Shown here: positions 57,588 through 64,000 of the stretch, piece after piece
Layout of the letters: each line of letters begins with the position of its first letter
Numbering within the stretch: the first letter of the stretch is position 1
NCBI GenBank assembly: GCA_905214625.1
Contig: CAJMMQ010000003.1
Span: 1 to 64,000 of the forward strand
Reading direction: 5' to 3'
Origin: an uncultured bacterium
Lineage (GTDB): Bacteria > Bacteroidota > Bacteroidia > Bacteroidales > Bacteroidaceae
Length of the DNA stretch: 64,000 bases
Translations under genes and position numbers: made by a program
Notes under the pieces: model-generated
Database searches by the model: none
What the model was told of the DNA's origin: nothing
The model's input: only the letters and a program-made list of their open reading frames with translations

Positions 57588-58163
57588 TCAATAGAGCAAA
57601 ATCAGTCCGGCAAAACCGCAGTAGCATATCATGCGTATCGGATTAATTTTAAAATGCCATGTGCCAATCATCGTGGCCGCAAAAAGGAAGCAACTTATCC
57701 AGAACTGCCATGGGTTTACTGTCGGGGCACTGAAGTTTTCCTGTGTCATAAGCAGCAGGGTTGCAGCACCCAACAGTCCTACAACGGCAGGACGCAAGCC
57801 GGAGAATATGCTCTGAACCGTGGGCGTGTTCATATATTTCATGAACAGGCGCGATATCAGAATCATAAGTATTAGCGACGGCAACACCAGCGCAAAGGTG
57901 GCTGTTACGCTGCCGAGGATAGACATCCAGTAGCCGTAGCCGGCATTGTGAACGGCAGTATAGCCGCAGTAGGTGGCAGAGTTGATGCCGATAGGGCCCG
58001 GCGTCATCTGACTTATGGCCACGATGTCGGTAAACTCGCCCGTGGTGAGCCATTTATGATTATGCACCACCTCGCCCTGTATTAGCGAGAGCATGCCATA
58101 GCCTCCGCCGAAGCCGAACAGGCCAATCTGAAAGAATGTTATGAACAGATATAGAAAAATCAT
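57588..58163 (-). CDS. Chromate transporter family protein, second half
   Basis: 191 residues from ATG 58163 (MIFLYLFITFFQIGLFGFGG). A GTG at 58211 would overlap the upstream stop codon (GTGA) and add 16 residues, a coupled start that I cannot exclude. CHR-family half-transporter with six or so membrane helices and the signatures GLFGFGGGYGMLSLIQGEV and ISQMTPGPIGINSATYCGY. Bacteroidetes often encode CHR transporters as two adjacent half-length genes whose products pair. Chromate efflux is the family's known role; in anaerobic gut bacteria the true anion is uncertain. Confidence 0.88.
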   Translation of the reverse strand: MIFLYLFITFFQIGLFGFGGGYGMLSLIQGEVVHNHKWLTTGEFTDIVAISQMTPGPIGINSATYCGYTAVHNAGYGYWMSILGSVTATFALVLPSLILMILISRLFMKYMNTPTVQSIFSGLRPAVVGLLGAATLLLMTQENFSAPTVNPWQFWISCFLFAATMIGTWHFKINPIRMICYCGFAGLILLY

Positions 58164-58207
58164 AAAAAAATAATCTTTTATATTGGATTCGTCGTCTAAA
58201 TTTAATG

Positions 58208-58753
58208 TCACTCCGTAGGCTTGATATACTTACCGTAGACATAGCCTCCGATGCCTGCAATGAGAATGATAAGTATAGGCGAAACACCGAGCAGCCATAT
58301 AGCCAACGCTCCGGCAATAGGAATCCAGCAGTTTGTAAGAGTAATCTTGGCACTCTGTCCCAGCTTGAACGTAGGCACGGCTATAAGAGCCACAACAGCC
58401 GGACGTATGCCGCGGAAGATGGCCGCAACGACCTTGTTGTCCTCAAACTGATGAAAGAACATTGCTATGGCCAGAATGATGAGAAACGAGGGCAAGGCTG
58501 TGCCCAGACAGGTGCATACTGCACCCTTAACCTTCTTAATCTTATAGCCTATGAACACGCTCACGTTGATGGCGAGCACACCCGGACAGCTCTGGGATAT
58601 GGCTATGATGTCGAGGAAGTCTTCTTTGTTCACCCATTTCTTCTTGTCTACCACCTCCGACTCTATTATCGGAATCATGGCGTAGCCGCCGCCAAGGGTG
58701 AACATGCCTATCTTGAAAAAAGTCTTGAAGCTATCTATATAAAAGTTGCTCAT
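58208..58753 (-). CDS. Chromate transporter family protein, first half
   Basis: 181 residues, start ATG 58753 (MSNFYIDSFKTFFKIGMFTL). The same half-CHR fold as its neighbour: TLGGGYAMIPIIESEVV and ISQSCPGVLAINVSVFIGY, then FRGIRPAVVALIAVPTF. The two proteins are clearly homologous yet distinct, and the genes overlap or nearly so, as expected for a heterodimeric inner-membrane transporter. It lies 150 nt after purL, with a 15-bp inverted repeat between. Confidence 0.9.
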   Translation of the reverse strand: MSNFYIDSFKTFFKIGMFTLGGGYAMIPIIESEVVDKKKWVNKEDFLDIIAISQSCPGVLAINVSVFIGYKIKKVKGAVCTCLGTALPSFLIILAIAMFFHQFEDNKVVAAIFRGIRPAVVALIAVPTFKLGQSAKITLTNCWIPIAGALAIWLLGVSPILIILIAGIGGYVYGKYIKPTE

Positions 58754-58774
58754 CCTTATTGTTGTTTAAAGACG

Positions 58775-58888
58775 AAAAGTAAAAAGACATGCGCCCATGT
58801 TTTCCGGCCATGCCAAAACGTTTTTGTCGCGAGGCATCCTTGTCAATGTAGTCTGCCGTCAGAACAGGGCTCTTGTCTTTTTACTTTT
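58775..58888 (-). repeat. 15-bp perfect inverted repeat between purL and the transporter pair
   Basis: AAAAGTAAAAAGACA (58775-58789) recurs inverted at 58874-58888 with 84 nt between. GCCC/GGGC next to the arms extends the pairing. It may be an attenuator, or the ends of a small mobile remnant. Confidence 0.55.
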
Positions 58889-58903
58889 CAGCTTGCTTGT
58901 TTG

Positions 58904-61900
58904 TTATTTGTTCTTTTCAATCCATTTGCGCGCATTGACAAACGCCTCAATCCACGGCGTAACGTCGTCGTTGCGGCGGTCGGCCGGATACCATGCGTTC
59001 TGCCACGGGAATATGGCGCGTTCAAGGTGAGGCATCATTGCCAGATGGCGTCCGTCGGCAGAGCAGATACCGGCAACGGCATAGTCAGAGCCGTTGGGGT
59101 TGCCCGGATATTCGGCATAGTTGTATTTTGCAACAACATTATATTTGTCTTCACCTTCAGGCAGATAGAACTTGCCTTCTCCGTGAGCCACCCAGATGCC
59201 CAGTTTATTGCCGCTCAGCGAGCCGAACATTACGCTGTTGTTCTGCTGTATGTCAAGGCTGAGGAAACAGCTCTCAAACTTGTGCGAGTTGTTGTGCAGC
59301 ATCTTGGCCTTCTTCTCGTGCTCAGGATTGATGAGGTTAAGCTCAACCATAAGCTGGCATCCGTTGCAGATACCGAGCGACAGGGTGTCCTTGCGGGCAT
59401 AGAACTTGTCGAGAGCCTCCTTAGCCTTCGGGTTGAAGAGGAACGCTCCGGCCCATCCCTTGGCCGAGCCTAACACGTCAGAGTTAGAGAAACCGCCGCA
59501 GAACACAATCATGTTGATGTCCTCCAAAGTCTCGCGGCCGCTGATAAGGTCGGTCATCATCACGTCCTTAACGTCGAAACCTGCAAGATAGAGCGAGTAA
59601 GCCATCTCGCGCTCGCCGTTGGTTCCCTTCTCACGTATGATGGCAGCCTTGATGCCTGTGCGCTCACGGCGGTCGGCCGAAATGCCATACTGCTCGAGCT
59701 TGCCTGTGAACGAGTCGTTGAACTTCATCTCCAGCGGCTGTTTCTTATAGTTGTCGTGGCGTGCGTCGGCACATCCGTTCATGCTTTGGTCACGGTCGAG
59801 CAGATATGAAGTATTATACCATACGTCGCGCAGTGCGTCGATGTCAAATTCGTGGTTGAACGCGCCCTTGGTAACCTTCAGAGTGCGTGTGCCTGTGGCC
59901 GGTTTACCTATCATGGCGTAGCTTATGCCGTTGTTGTCCATTATGGTCTTGAAGTCTTCAGCATCCTTGTCGGCAATCTGAACGATAACGCCGGGATTCT
60001 CTGCCATAAGAATCTTAACCATGTCGTCGCCGCCAATCTCCTTCAGGTCGATGTCCATGCCGCCCTTTGTGTTGGCGAAGCACATCTCGAGAAGAGTGGT
60101 TATCATACCGCCGGCGCTGATGTCGTGACCTGCCATTACGAGGTCTTTCTTGATAAGCTCCTGAACGGTGTTGAACGCATCGCGGAAGTATTCGGGATTC
60201 TTCACTGTAGGAACGTCGTCGCCTACCTTACCGAGGCTCTGTGCAAAGGCACTTCCGCCCAGGCGCTGCTCGTCAAACGAGAAGTCGATGTGATAGATAC
60301 TTGAGTTTGCATCGTTGACAACAACGGGAGAAACCACCTTGCGTATGTCTGAAACCTCACCGCCGCTGCTGACGATAACTGTTCCCGGACTGATAATCTT
60401 TGTTCCGTCGGGATACTGCTGACTCATTGAGAGAGAGTCTTTACCCGTAGGAACGTTCACCTTGATGTCGCAGCAGAAGTCTGACAGAGCCTTAACGGCG
60501 CTGTAAAGACGTGCGTCCTCGCCTTCCTGTGAGCGGCAGGGCCACATCCAGTTGGCTGAGAGGCTTACGCTGTCGAGGCCTTCATCGAGCGGAGCCCATA
60601 CGATGTTGGTGAGCGACTCGGCTACTGACAGCACGCTGCCGGCCTCGGGCGAAGCCAGACCTGCCTGAGGAGCGTGTCCGAGGGCTGTGGCTATACCTTT
60701 GTGTCCGCGATAGTCGAGGGCTACTACGCCGCAGTCAGACAGAGGCAACTGTATCTCACCCTGACACTGCTGGCGCGCAATCTTACCGGTAACGCTGCGG
60801 TCAACCTTATTTGTGAGCCAGTCTTTGCAGGCAACAGCCTCAAGCTGCAGCACGCGGCTGAGATACTCGCCGAGCTTGTCCTGGCTGTAAGTTACGTCTT
60901 CATAATGGCGCTCTACGGTCTTGTCCACCATATATGTCTTTGGTGAATGACCGAACATCTGAGCAACGTCGAGGTCGAAAGGCTTAACGCCGTCGCCCTG
61001 AACGAACGAGAAGTGAGCGTCGCCTGTGGTCTCGCCTACCACATACAGCGGAGCACGCTCGCGCTCAGCAATCTTGCGCACATGTTCAATATGTTTTTCG
61101 TCAATGAGCAGACCCATGCGCTCCTGACTTTCGTTTGCTATAATCTCCTTGCTCGACAGTGTCTTGTCGCCGATAGGCAACTTGGTCATGTCTATCTGAC
61201 CGCCGCACTCCTCAACGAGCTCTGACAGACAGTTGACGTGTCCTGCCGAACCGTGGTCGTGGATGCTGACAACCGGGTTTACATCTTCCTCGCACAAGGC
61301 ACGTACAAGGTTGTAAGCACGCTTCTGCATCTCGGGGTTGGCACGCTGAACGGCGTTAAGCTCAATGCCGTTGCTGTAGCGGCCTGTGTCAACAGAAGAA
61401 ACGCTTCCGCCGCCGAGACCGATGCGATAGTTGTCACCGCCTACAACGACAACCTTGTTGCCCTTCTGCGGCTCCTTCTTCAGACAGTCGCGCTTTGTGC
61501 CGTAGCCGACGCCTCCGGCAAGCATGATAACCTTGTCGTAAGCATATTTCTCGTCGCCTTCCTTATGCTCGAACGTAAGCACAGAACCAGTGATGAGCGG
61601 CTGACCAAACTTGTTTCCGAAGTCTGACGCACCGTTAGACGCCTTTATAAGTATCTGCTCCGGCGTCTGATACAGCCACTTGCGCACGGGCAGGATGTCC
61701 TCCCAGTCGCGATTAAGTGAAGAGTGAAGAGTTGAGAGTGTAGAATTGTCTTCTTTCAATCTTGGGTAAGAAGTCATGTAGACGGCTGTTCCGGCTATAG
61801 GCCATGAGCCAACGCCGCCGCCCATACGGTCGCGGATTTCGCCGCCTGTACCTGTAGCCGCACCGTTAAACGGCTCTACGGTTGTAGGGAAGTTGTGTGT

Positions 61901-62641
61901 CTCGGCCTTCAGAGAGATAACGCTCTCGATGTCCTTAACACGGAAATAGTCAGACGTTGACTGATCTTCCGGGGCAAACTGCTCGATTACAGGGCCCTGA
62001 GAGAAAGCCACGTTATCCTTGTATGCACTCAGAATCTTGTGCGGATTCTCCTTTGTCGTCTTCTTTATCATATTGAAGAGCGACGACTCCATCTCCTTGC
62101 CGTCGATGATAAATACTCCGCCGAAAATCTTGTGGCGGCAGTGCTCTGAGTTAATCTGTGCAAAACCGAAAATCTCCGAGTCGGTCAGCGGGCGACCAAG
62201 TTCTTTCTCAATTTTGTGCAGATACTCAATTTCTTCAGGCGACAGCGCCAGACCTTCCTGCTCGTTATATTCCTCAAGATTGTCAACGTGCTTTATAGGC
62301 TCCGGCTTGTGGTCTACGGTGAAAATATTTTGGTCGAGCCCGTCGTACATGCGCTGCAACATGGGATCGTGGTCAGCATCCTTGCTGCTTACGGGGAAGT
62401 ATTCCTCTATACGCGAAATGCCGTTCAGATTCATGTTTTGTGTAATCTCAACGGCATTTGTGCTCCAGGGGGTAATCATCTCGCGGCGCGGGCCGACGAA
62501 ATATCCGCTTAGGCAGTTGTCTTCTACGAGTGTGGCATCGCCATAAAGCCAGCACAGTTCCTTTATTTCCTCGTTATTGAGCTGATGGTCAGCTTCGGTA
62601 GCAATAACGCTTTGTGATGGAGTTCTGAAAAAAAGAATCAT
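58904..62641 (-). CDS. purL: Phosphoribosylformylglycinamidine synthase, one-chain type
   Basis: 1245 residues. It converts FGAR to FGAM with glutamine and ATP, the fourth step of purine synthesis. The FGAM synthase core holds INSEHCRHKIFGG (near 167), LKAETHNFPTTVEPFNGAATG and the second-half PTGKDSLSMS. The C-terminal class I glutaminase domain (about 985-1245) has nucleophile Cys in SLGICNGCQLM and the His/Glu pair region LAMMPHLERAIFPWQ. Residues ~298-310 (DNSTLSTLHSSLN) are an insertion encoded by a heptamer tract, absent as far as I recall from relatives, between YPRL and DWEDILPVRKW. The promoter lies in the tandem repeat upstream. Confidence 0.96.
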   Translation of the reverse strand: MILFFRTPSQSVIATEADHQLNNEEIKELCWLYGDATLVEDNCLSGYFVGPRREMITPWSTNAVEITQNMNLNGISRIEEYFPVSSKDADHDPMLQRMYDGLDQNIFTVDHKPEPIKHVDNLEEYNEQEGLALSPEEIEYLHKIEKELGRPLTDSEIFGFAQINSEHCRHKIFGGVFIIDGKEMESSLFNMIKKTTKENPHKILSAYKDNVAFSQGPVIEQFAPEDQSTSDYFRVKDIESVISLKAETHNFPTTVEPFNGAATGTGGEIRDRMGGGVGSWPIAGTAVYMTSYPRLKEDNSTLSTLHSSLNRDWEDILPVRKWLYQTPEQILIKASNGASDFGNKFGQPLITGSVLTFEHKEGDEKYAYDKVIMLAGGVGYGTKRDCLKKEPQKGNKVVVVGGDNYRIGLGGGSVSSVDTGRYSNGIELNAVQRANPEMQKRAYNLVRALCEEDVNPVVSIHDHGSAGHVNCLSELVEECGGQIDMTKLPIGDKTLSSKEIIANESQERMGLLIDEKHIEHVRKIAERERAPLYVVGETTGDAHFSFVQGDGVKPFDLDVAQMFGHSPKTYMVDKTVERHYEDVTYSQDKLGEYLSRVLQLEAVACKDWLTNKVDRSVTGKIARQQCQGEIQLPLSDCGVVALDYRGHKGIATALGHAPQAGLASPEAGSVLSVAESLTNIVWAPLDEGLDSVSLSANWMWPCRSQEGEDARLYSAVKALSDFCCDIKVNVPTGKDSLSMSQQYPDGTKIISPGTVIVSSGGEVSDIRKVVSPVVVNDANSSIYHIDFSFDEQRLGGSAFAQSLGKVGDDVPTVKNPEYFRDAFNTVQELIKKDLVMAGHDISAGGMITTLLEMCFANTKGGMDIDLKEIGGDDMVKILMAENPGVIVQIADKDAEDFKTIMDNNGISYAMIGKPATGTRTLKVTKGAFNHEFDIDALRDVWYNTSYLLDRDQSMNGCADARHDNYKKQPLEMKFNDSFTGKLEQYGISADRRERTGIKAAIIREKGTNGEREMAYSLYLAGFDVKDVMMTDLISGRETLEDINMIVFCGGFSNSDVLGSAKGWAGAFLFNPKAKEALDKFYARKDTLSLGICNGCQLMVELNLINPEHEKKAKMLHNNSHKFESCFLSLDIQQNNSVMFGSLSGNKLGIWVAHGEGKFYLPEGEDKYNVVAKYNYAEYPGNPNGSDYAVAGICSADGRHLAMMPHLERAIFPWQNAWYPADRRNDDVTPWIEAFVNARKWIEKNK
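61712..61748 (-). repeat. In-frame heptamer tract inside purL
   Basis: On the coding strand ACTCTCA-ACTCTTC-ACTCTTC-ACTTAAT: four imperfect 7-nt units that encode about 12 residues. The similar tract at 53019-53050 is intergenic. Confidence 0.6.
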
Positions 62642-62713
62642 ATTTACGGTATATAATTGTTTGTTCTTGAAAGATATTCAACTGCTCTCCTTGGCCGTCC
62701 GGCATAAAATATT

Positions 62714-62975
62714 CCGAGATGCAGCTTTTCTTCTGCAAAGACAATGCAAATCGAGAGCAGAATCGCCAAGCTTGCTTGAGCGGTATGCCGAGATGCAGCT
62801 TTTCTTCTGCAAAGATAATGCAAATCGAGAGCAGAATCGCCAAGCTTGCTTGAGCGGTATGCCGAGATGCAGCTTTTCTTCTGCAAAGACAATGCAAATC
62901 GAGAGCAGAATCGCCAAGCTTGCTTGAGCGGTATGCCGAGATGCAGCTTTTCTTCTGCAAAGATAATGCAAATCG
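62714..62975 (-). repeat. 74-bp tandem repeat, 3.5 copies, in the purL leader
   Basis: Units start at 62714, 62788, 62862 and 62936 (last one ~40 bp). They are identical except at one base: copies 1 and 3 have CAAAGACA, copies 2 and 4 have CAAAGATA. The alternation suggests that a 148-bp pair was duplicated. 74 is not a multiple of three, so the open frames through it are not protein repeats. Confidence 0.95.
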
Positions 62976-62988
62976 GGGGCAAGACAAA
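62958..62988 (-). promoter_or_regulatory. Canonical purL promoter overlapping the last repeat unit
   Basis: On the minus strand TTTG (62988-62985), 19 nt, TATCTTTG (62965-62958). The -33 box lies in unique sequence and the -7 box in repeat copy 4. It predicts a ~310-nt leader containing the other repeat copies. Copy 2 repeats the -7 box without a -33 box. Confidence 0.8.
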
Positions 62989-63186
62989 ATAAATTCATTG
63001 ATTTTTAATGGTTTTGGCAGTTTAATCAGTTTAATCATAACGCCGGCATACCTTTCATACTATTGTTGCAGGCAACTGTTGAGCACGCATCGGCATGGTA
63101 TATGCTCAATGTAAGCTTCTTTCAGGCGCGAAACAACGCACAAGGATAAGTTATAAAGTGTTAACAATTTGTTGAAATTGCAACGC

Positions 63187-63233
63187 GAACGGTTTAAATT
63201 CATATATTTGCAGATAAATATGAACGACCGTTC
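63187..63233 (+). promoter_or_regulatory. Promoter and possible operator of the lipoprotein gene
   Basis: TATATTTG (63203-63210) is a -7 box; the -33 box is poor. GAACG-AC-CGTTC (63222-63233), a 5+5 inverted repeat, follows at the expected transcription start, and GAACGGT (63187-63193) precedes. Such palindromes are typical of TetR-type repressor sites. No such regulator is in the window. Confidence 0.45.
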
Positions 63234-63324
63234 TGTTTTATTTGCCGTATACAATTAACATGGTAAAAACACTTTAGAGAAAGACAAAGAATATTTATTG
63301 TTTAATTAAAAAAATTGAGTTATT

Positions 63325-63957
63325 ATGAAAAACTTACAGAGAGTGCTTATGCTGGCCCTCGCAGCCATAATGATTACGGCGTGCAGCAAGTCGGGGCTGA
63401 AAGATCTTACAGGGGTGAAAATGGACACGGAGAGCGCGGTTGAGAAAGCCAAGTCGATAGCAGCAGACAACATCAAGCCCGACCAGTGGAAGATAATCAG
63501 CGTGTCGTGGACCGAAGGAATGGGCCGCGACGAACTTTCTAACAACGTTTCGATTTTTACCTATGAGATGGTTGACAAGGACGGACGCGTATGGAACCAG
63601 TCGTTCATGTCTGACCTTGGCTGGAAGGCAACAGAGCTGACTGACGCAGGATGGGAGAAATGGCACAAGGACCTCAACGCCAAAGACGTGCCTGCCATAG
63701 ACATGGCCAACCTTAACCCTGCCGAAGTGATGAAGGACATTGAGGCTGCCAAGGCCCTGATACCGGCCGAATTTGAGTTTAAGTCAATGGACTCTTACGA
63801 AATGAACACATACGACGACCCGAAAGTTTCTATAAAACTCAACGTCGTCGAGAAAGGCAAGGAGACCGTAAGCAATGCCGGACAGACCTCAACGGTATTC
63901 TATGAACTCGACTTCAGGAAGAACAACAGCGGAAAGATGGAACTCGTAAAGCCATAA
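63325..63957 (+). CDS. Lipoprotein of unknown function
   Basis: 210 residues. Lipoprotein signal with lipobox IMITAC (C20), followed by SKSG; no aspartate directly after the cysteine. The mature part is acidic and helix/strand mixed (ESAVEKAKSIAADNIKPDQW, VSWTEGMGRDELSNNVSIFT, DDPKVSIKLNVVEKGKET, ending YELDFRKNNSGKMELVKP). It reads like a protein with two cystatin- or PepSY-like alpha/beta units. I do not recognise a family. It is divergent from purL with a 683-bp gap, and no downstream partner is visible before the window ends. Confidence 0.7.
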   Translation: MKNLQRVLMLALAAIMITACSKSGLKDLTGVKMDTESAVEKAKSIAADNIKPDQWKIISVSWTEGMGRDELSNNVSIFTYEMVDKDGRVWNQSFMSDLGWKATELTDAGWEKWHKDLNAKDVPAIDMANLNPAEVMKDIEAAKALIPAEFEFKSMDSYEMNTYDDPKVSIKLNVVEKGKETVSNAGQTSTVFYELDFRKNNSGKMELVKP

Positions 63958-64000
63958 CAACACATACAGCCTTGCGGAAACTCGACAAAGAAGATGCCGC

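Larger units (their letters stand above)
62642..63324. other. Divergent region between purL and the lipoprotein gene
   Basis: 683 bases. Holds the 74-bp tandem repeat and purL promoter (62714-62988), about 190 bases with nothing recognisable, and the lipoprotein promoter with a palindrome (63187-63233). Confidence 0.65.

Noticed and set aside
62642..62957. Purine riboswitch in the purL leader
   Set aside because: I could not find the conserved junction and loop pattern of a purine or PRPP riboswitch; the leader is mostly tandem repeat.
62714..62975. Possible CRISPR array
   Set aside because: The units are contiguous and identical throughout, with no unique spacers and no cas genes.
62589..63038. 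Overlapping short open frames with repeated LHLGIPLKQAWRFCSR-like segments
   Set aside because: They run through the 74-bp tandem repeat, whose length is not a multiple of three, so all three frames give similar peptides. No coding signal.

Overview
This window comes from a gut- or rumen-type Bacteroidales bacterium, most likely Prevotella or a close relative. The evidence is a SusC/SusD pair with a hybrid two-component regulator, Bacteroidetes promoters (TTTG, about 19-20 nt, TAnnTTTG), an N-succinylornithine-type carbamoyltransferase, a one-chain PurL, and a secreted protein with a type IX secretion (T9SS) C-terminal signal. I see no transposase, integrase, phage gene, rRNA or CRISPR array.

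Left part (1-18 kb). A cut-off secreted protein with a 211-residue tandem repeat opens the window. It is followed by a Bax-inhibitor-1 membrane protein and a RidA/chorismatase-fold protein. A minus-strand amino-acid cluster then runs proC, a XRE-cupin regulator with an acyl-CoA synthetase, proB, proA and argF'. Two tRNAs (Pro-CGG and Phe-GAA) diverge near 11.6 kb. An AT-richer accessory patch carries a class II Fic protein and a radical SAM gene divergent from a HxlR regulator. A long repeat-bearing gap precedes a large T9SS-type adhesin-like protein.

Centre (18-52.5 kb). Sixteen minus-strand genes form one large polysaccharide utilisation locus. In transcription order they are GH2, SusC, SusD, GH16, GH43_24, HTCS regulator, DUF2264 (GH154-like), a BNR-4 propeller (PL27/GH145-like), GH105, GH30, GH35, a tandem GH43-GH43 protein, GH43, GH51, GH127 and an S9 (DPP-IV-like) peptidase. 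The set fits type II arabinogalactan of plant arabinogalactan-proteins: GH16/GH43_24 on the beta-1,3-galactan backbone, GH30/GH35/GH2 on galactan side chains, GH51/GH43/GH127 on arabinose, and BNR-4/GH105/DUF2264 on rhamnose-glucuronate caps. The peptidase may act on the Pro-rich protein core. Three promoters in the locus share a CC-T-rich-GTACGAAAA-like motif 37-38 nt upstream of the -7 box. It is a candidate binding site for the locus regulator.

Right part (52.5-64 kb). A 1.2-kb gene-free stretch holds copies of dispersed repeats also seen at 4, 15 and 49 kb. Next is a five-gene plus-strand ECF sigma cassette (sigma factor, anti-sigma-like membrane protein, secreted protein, two paralogous outer-membrane barrels). 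Then come a two-gene chromate-type transporter and purL on the minus strand. The purL leader contains 3.5 copies of a 74-bp tandem repeat that includes its promoter. A lipoprotein gene of unknown function closes the window.

Functions rest on motif recognition by eye; no database search was run.
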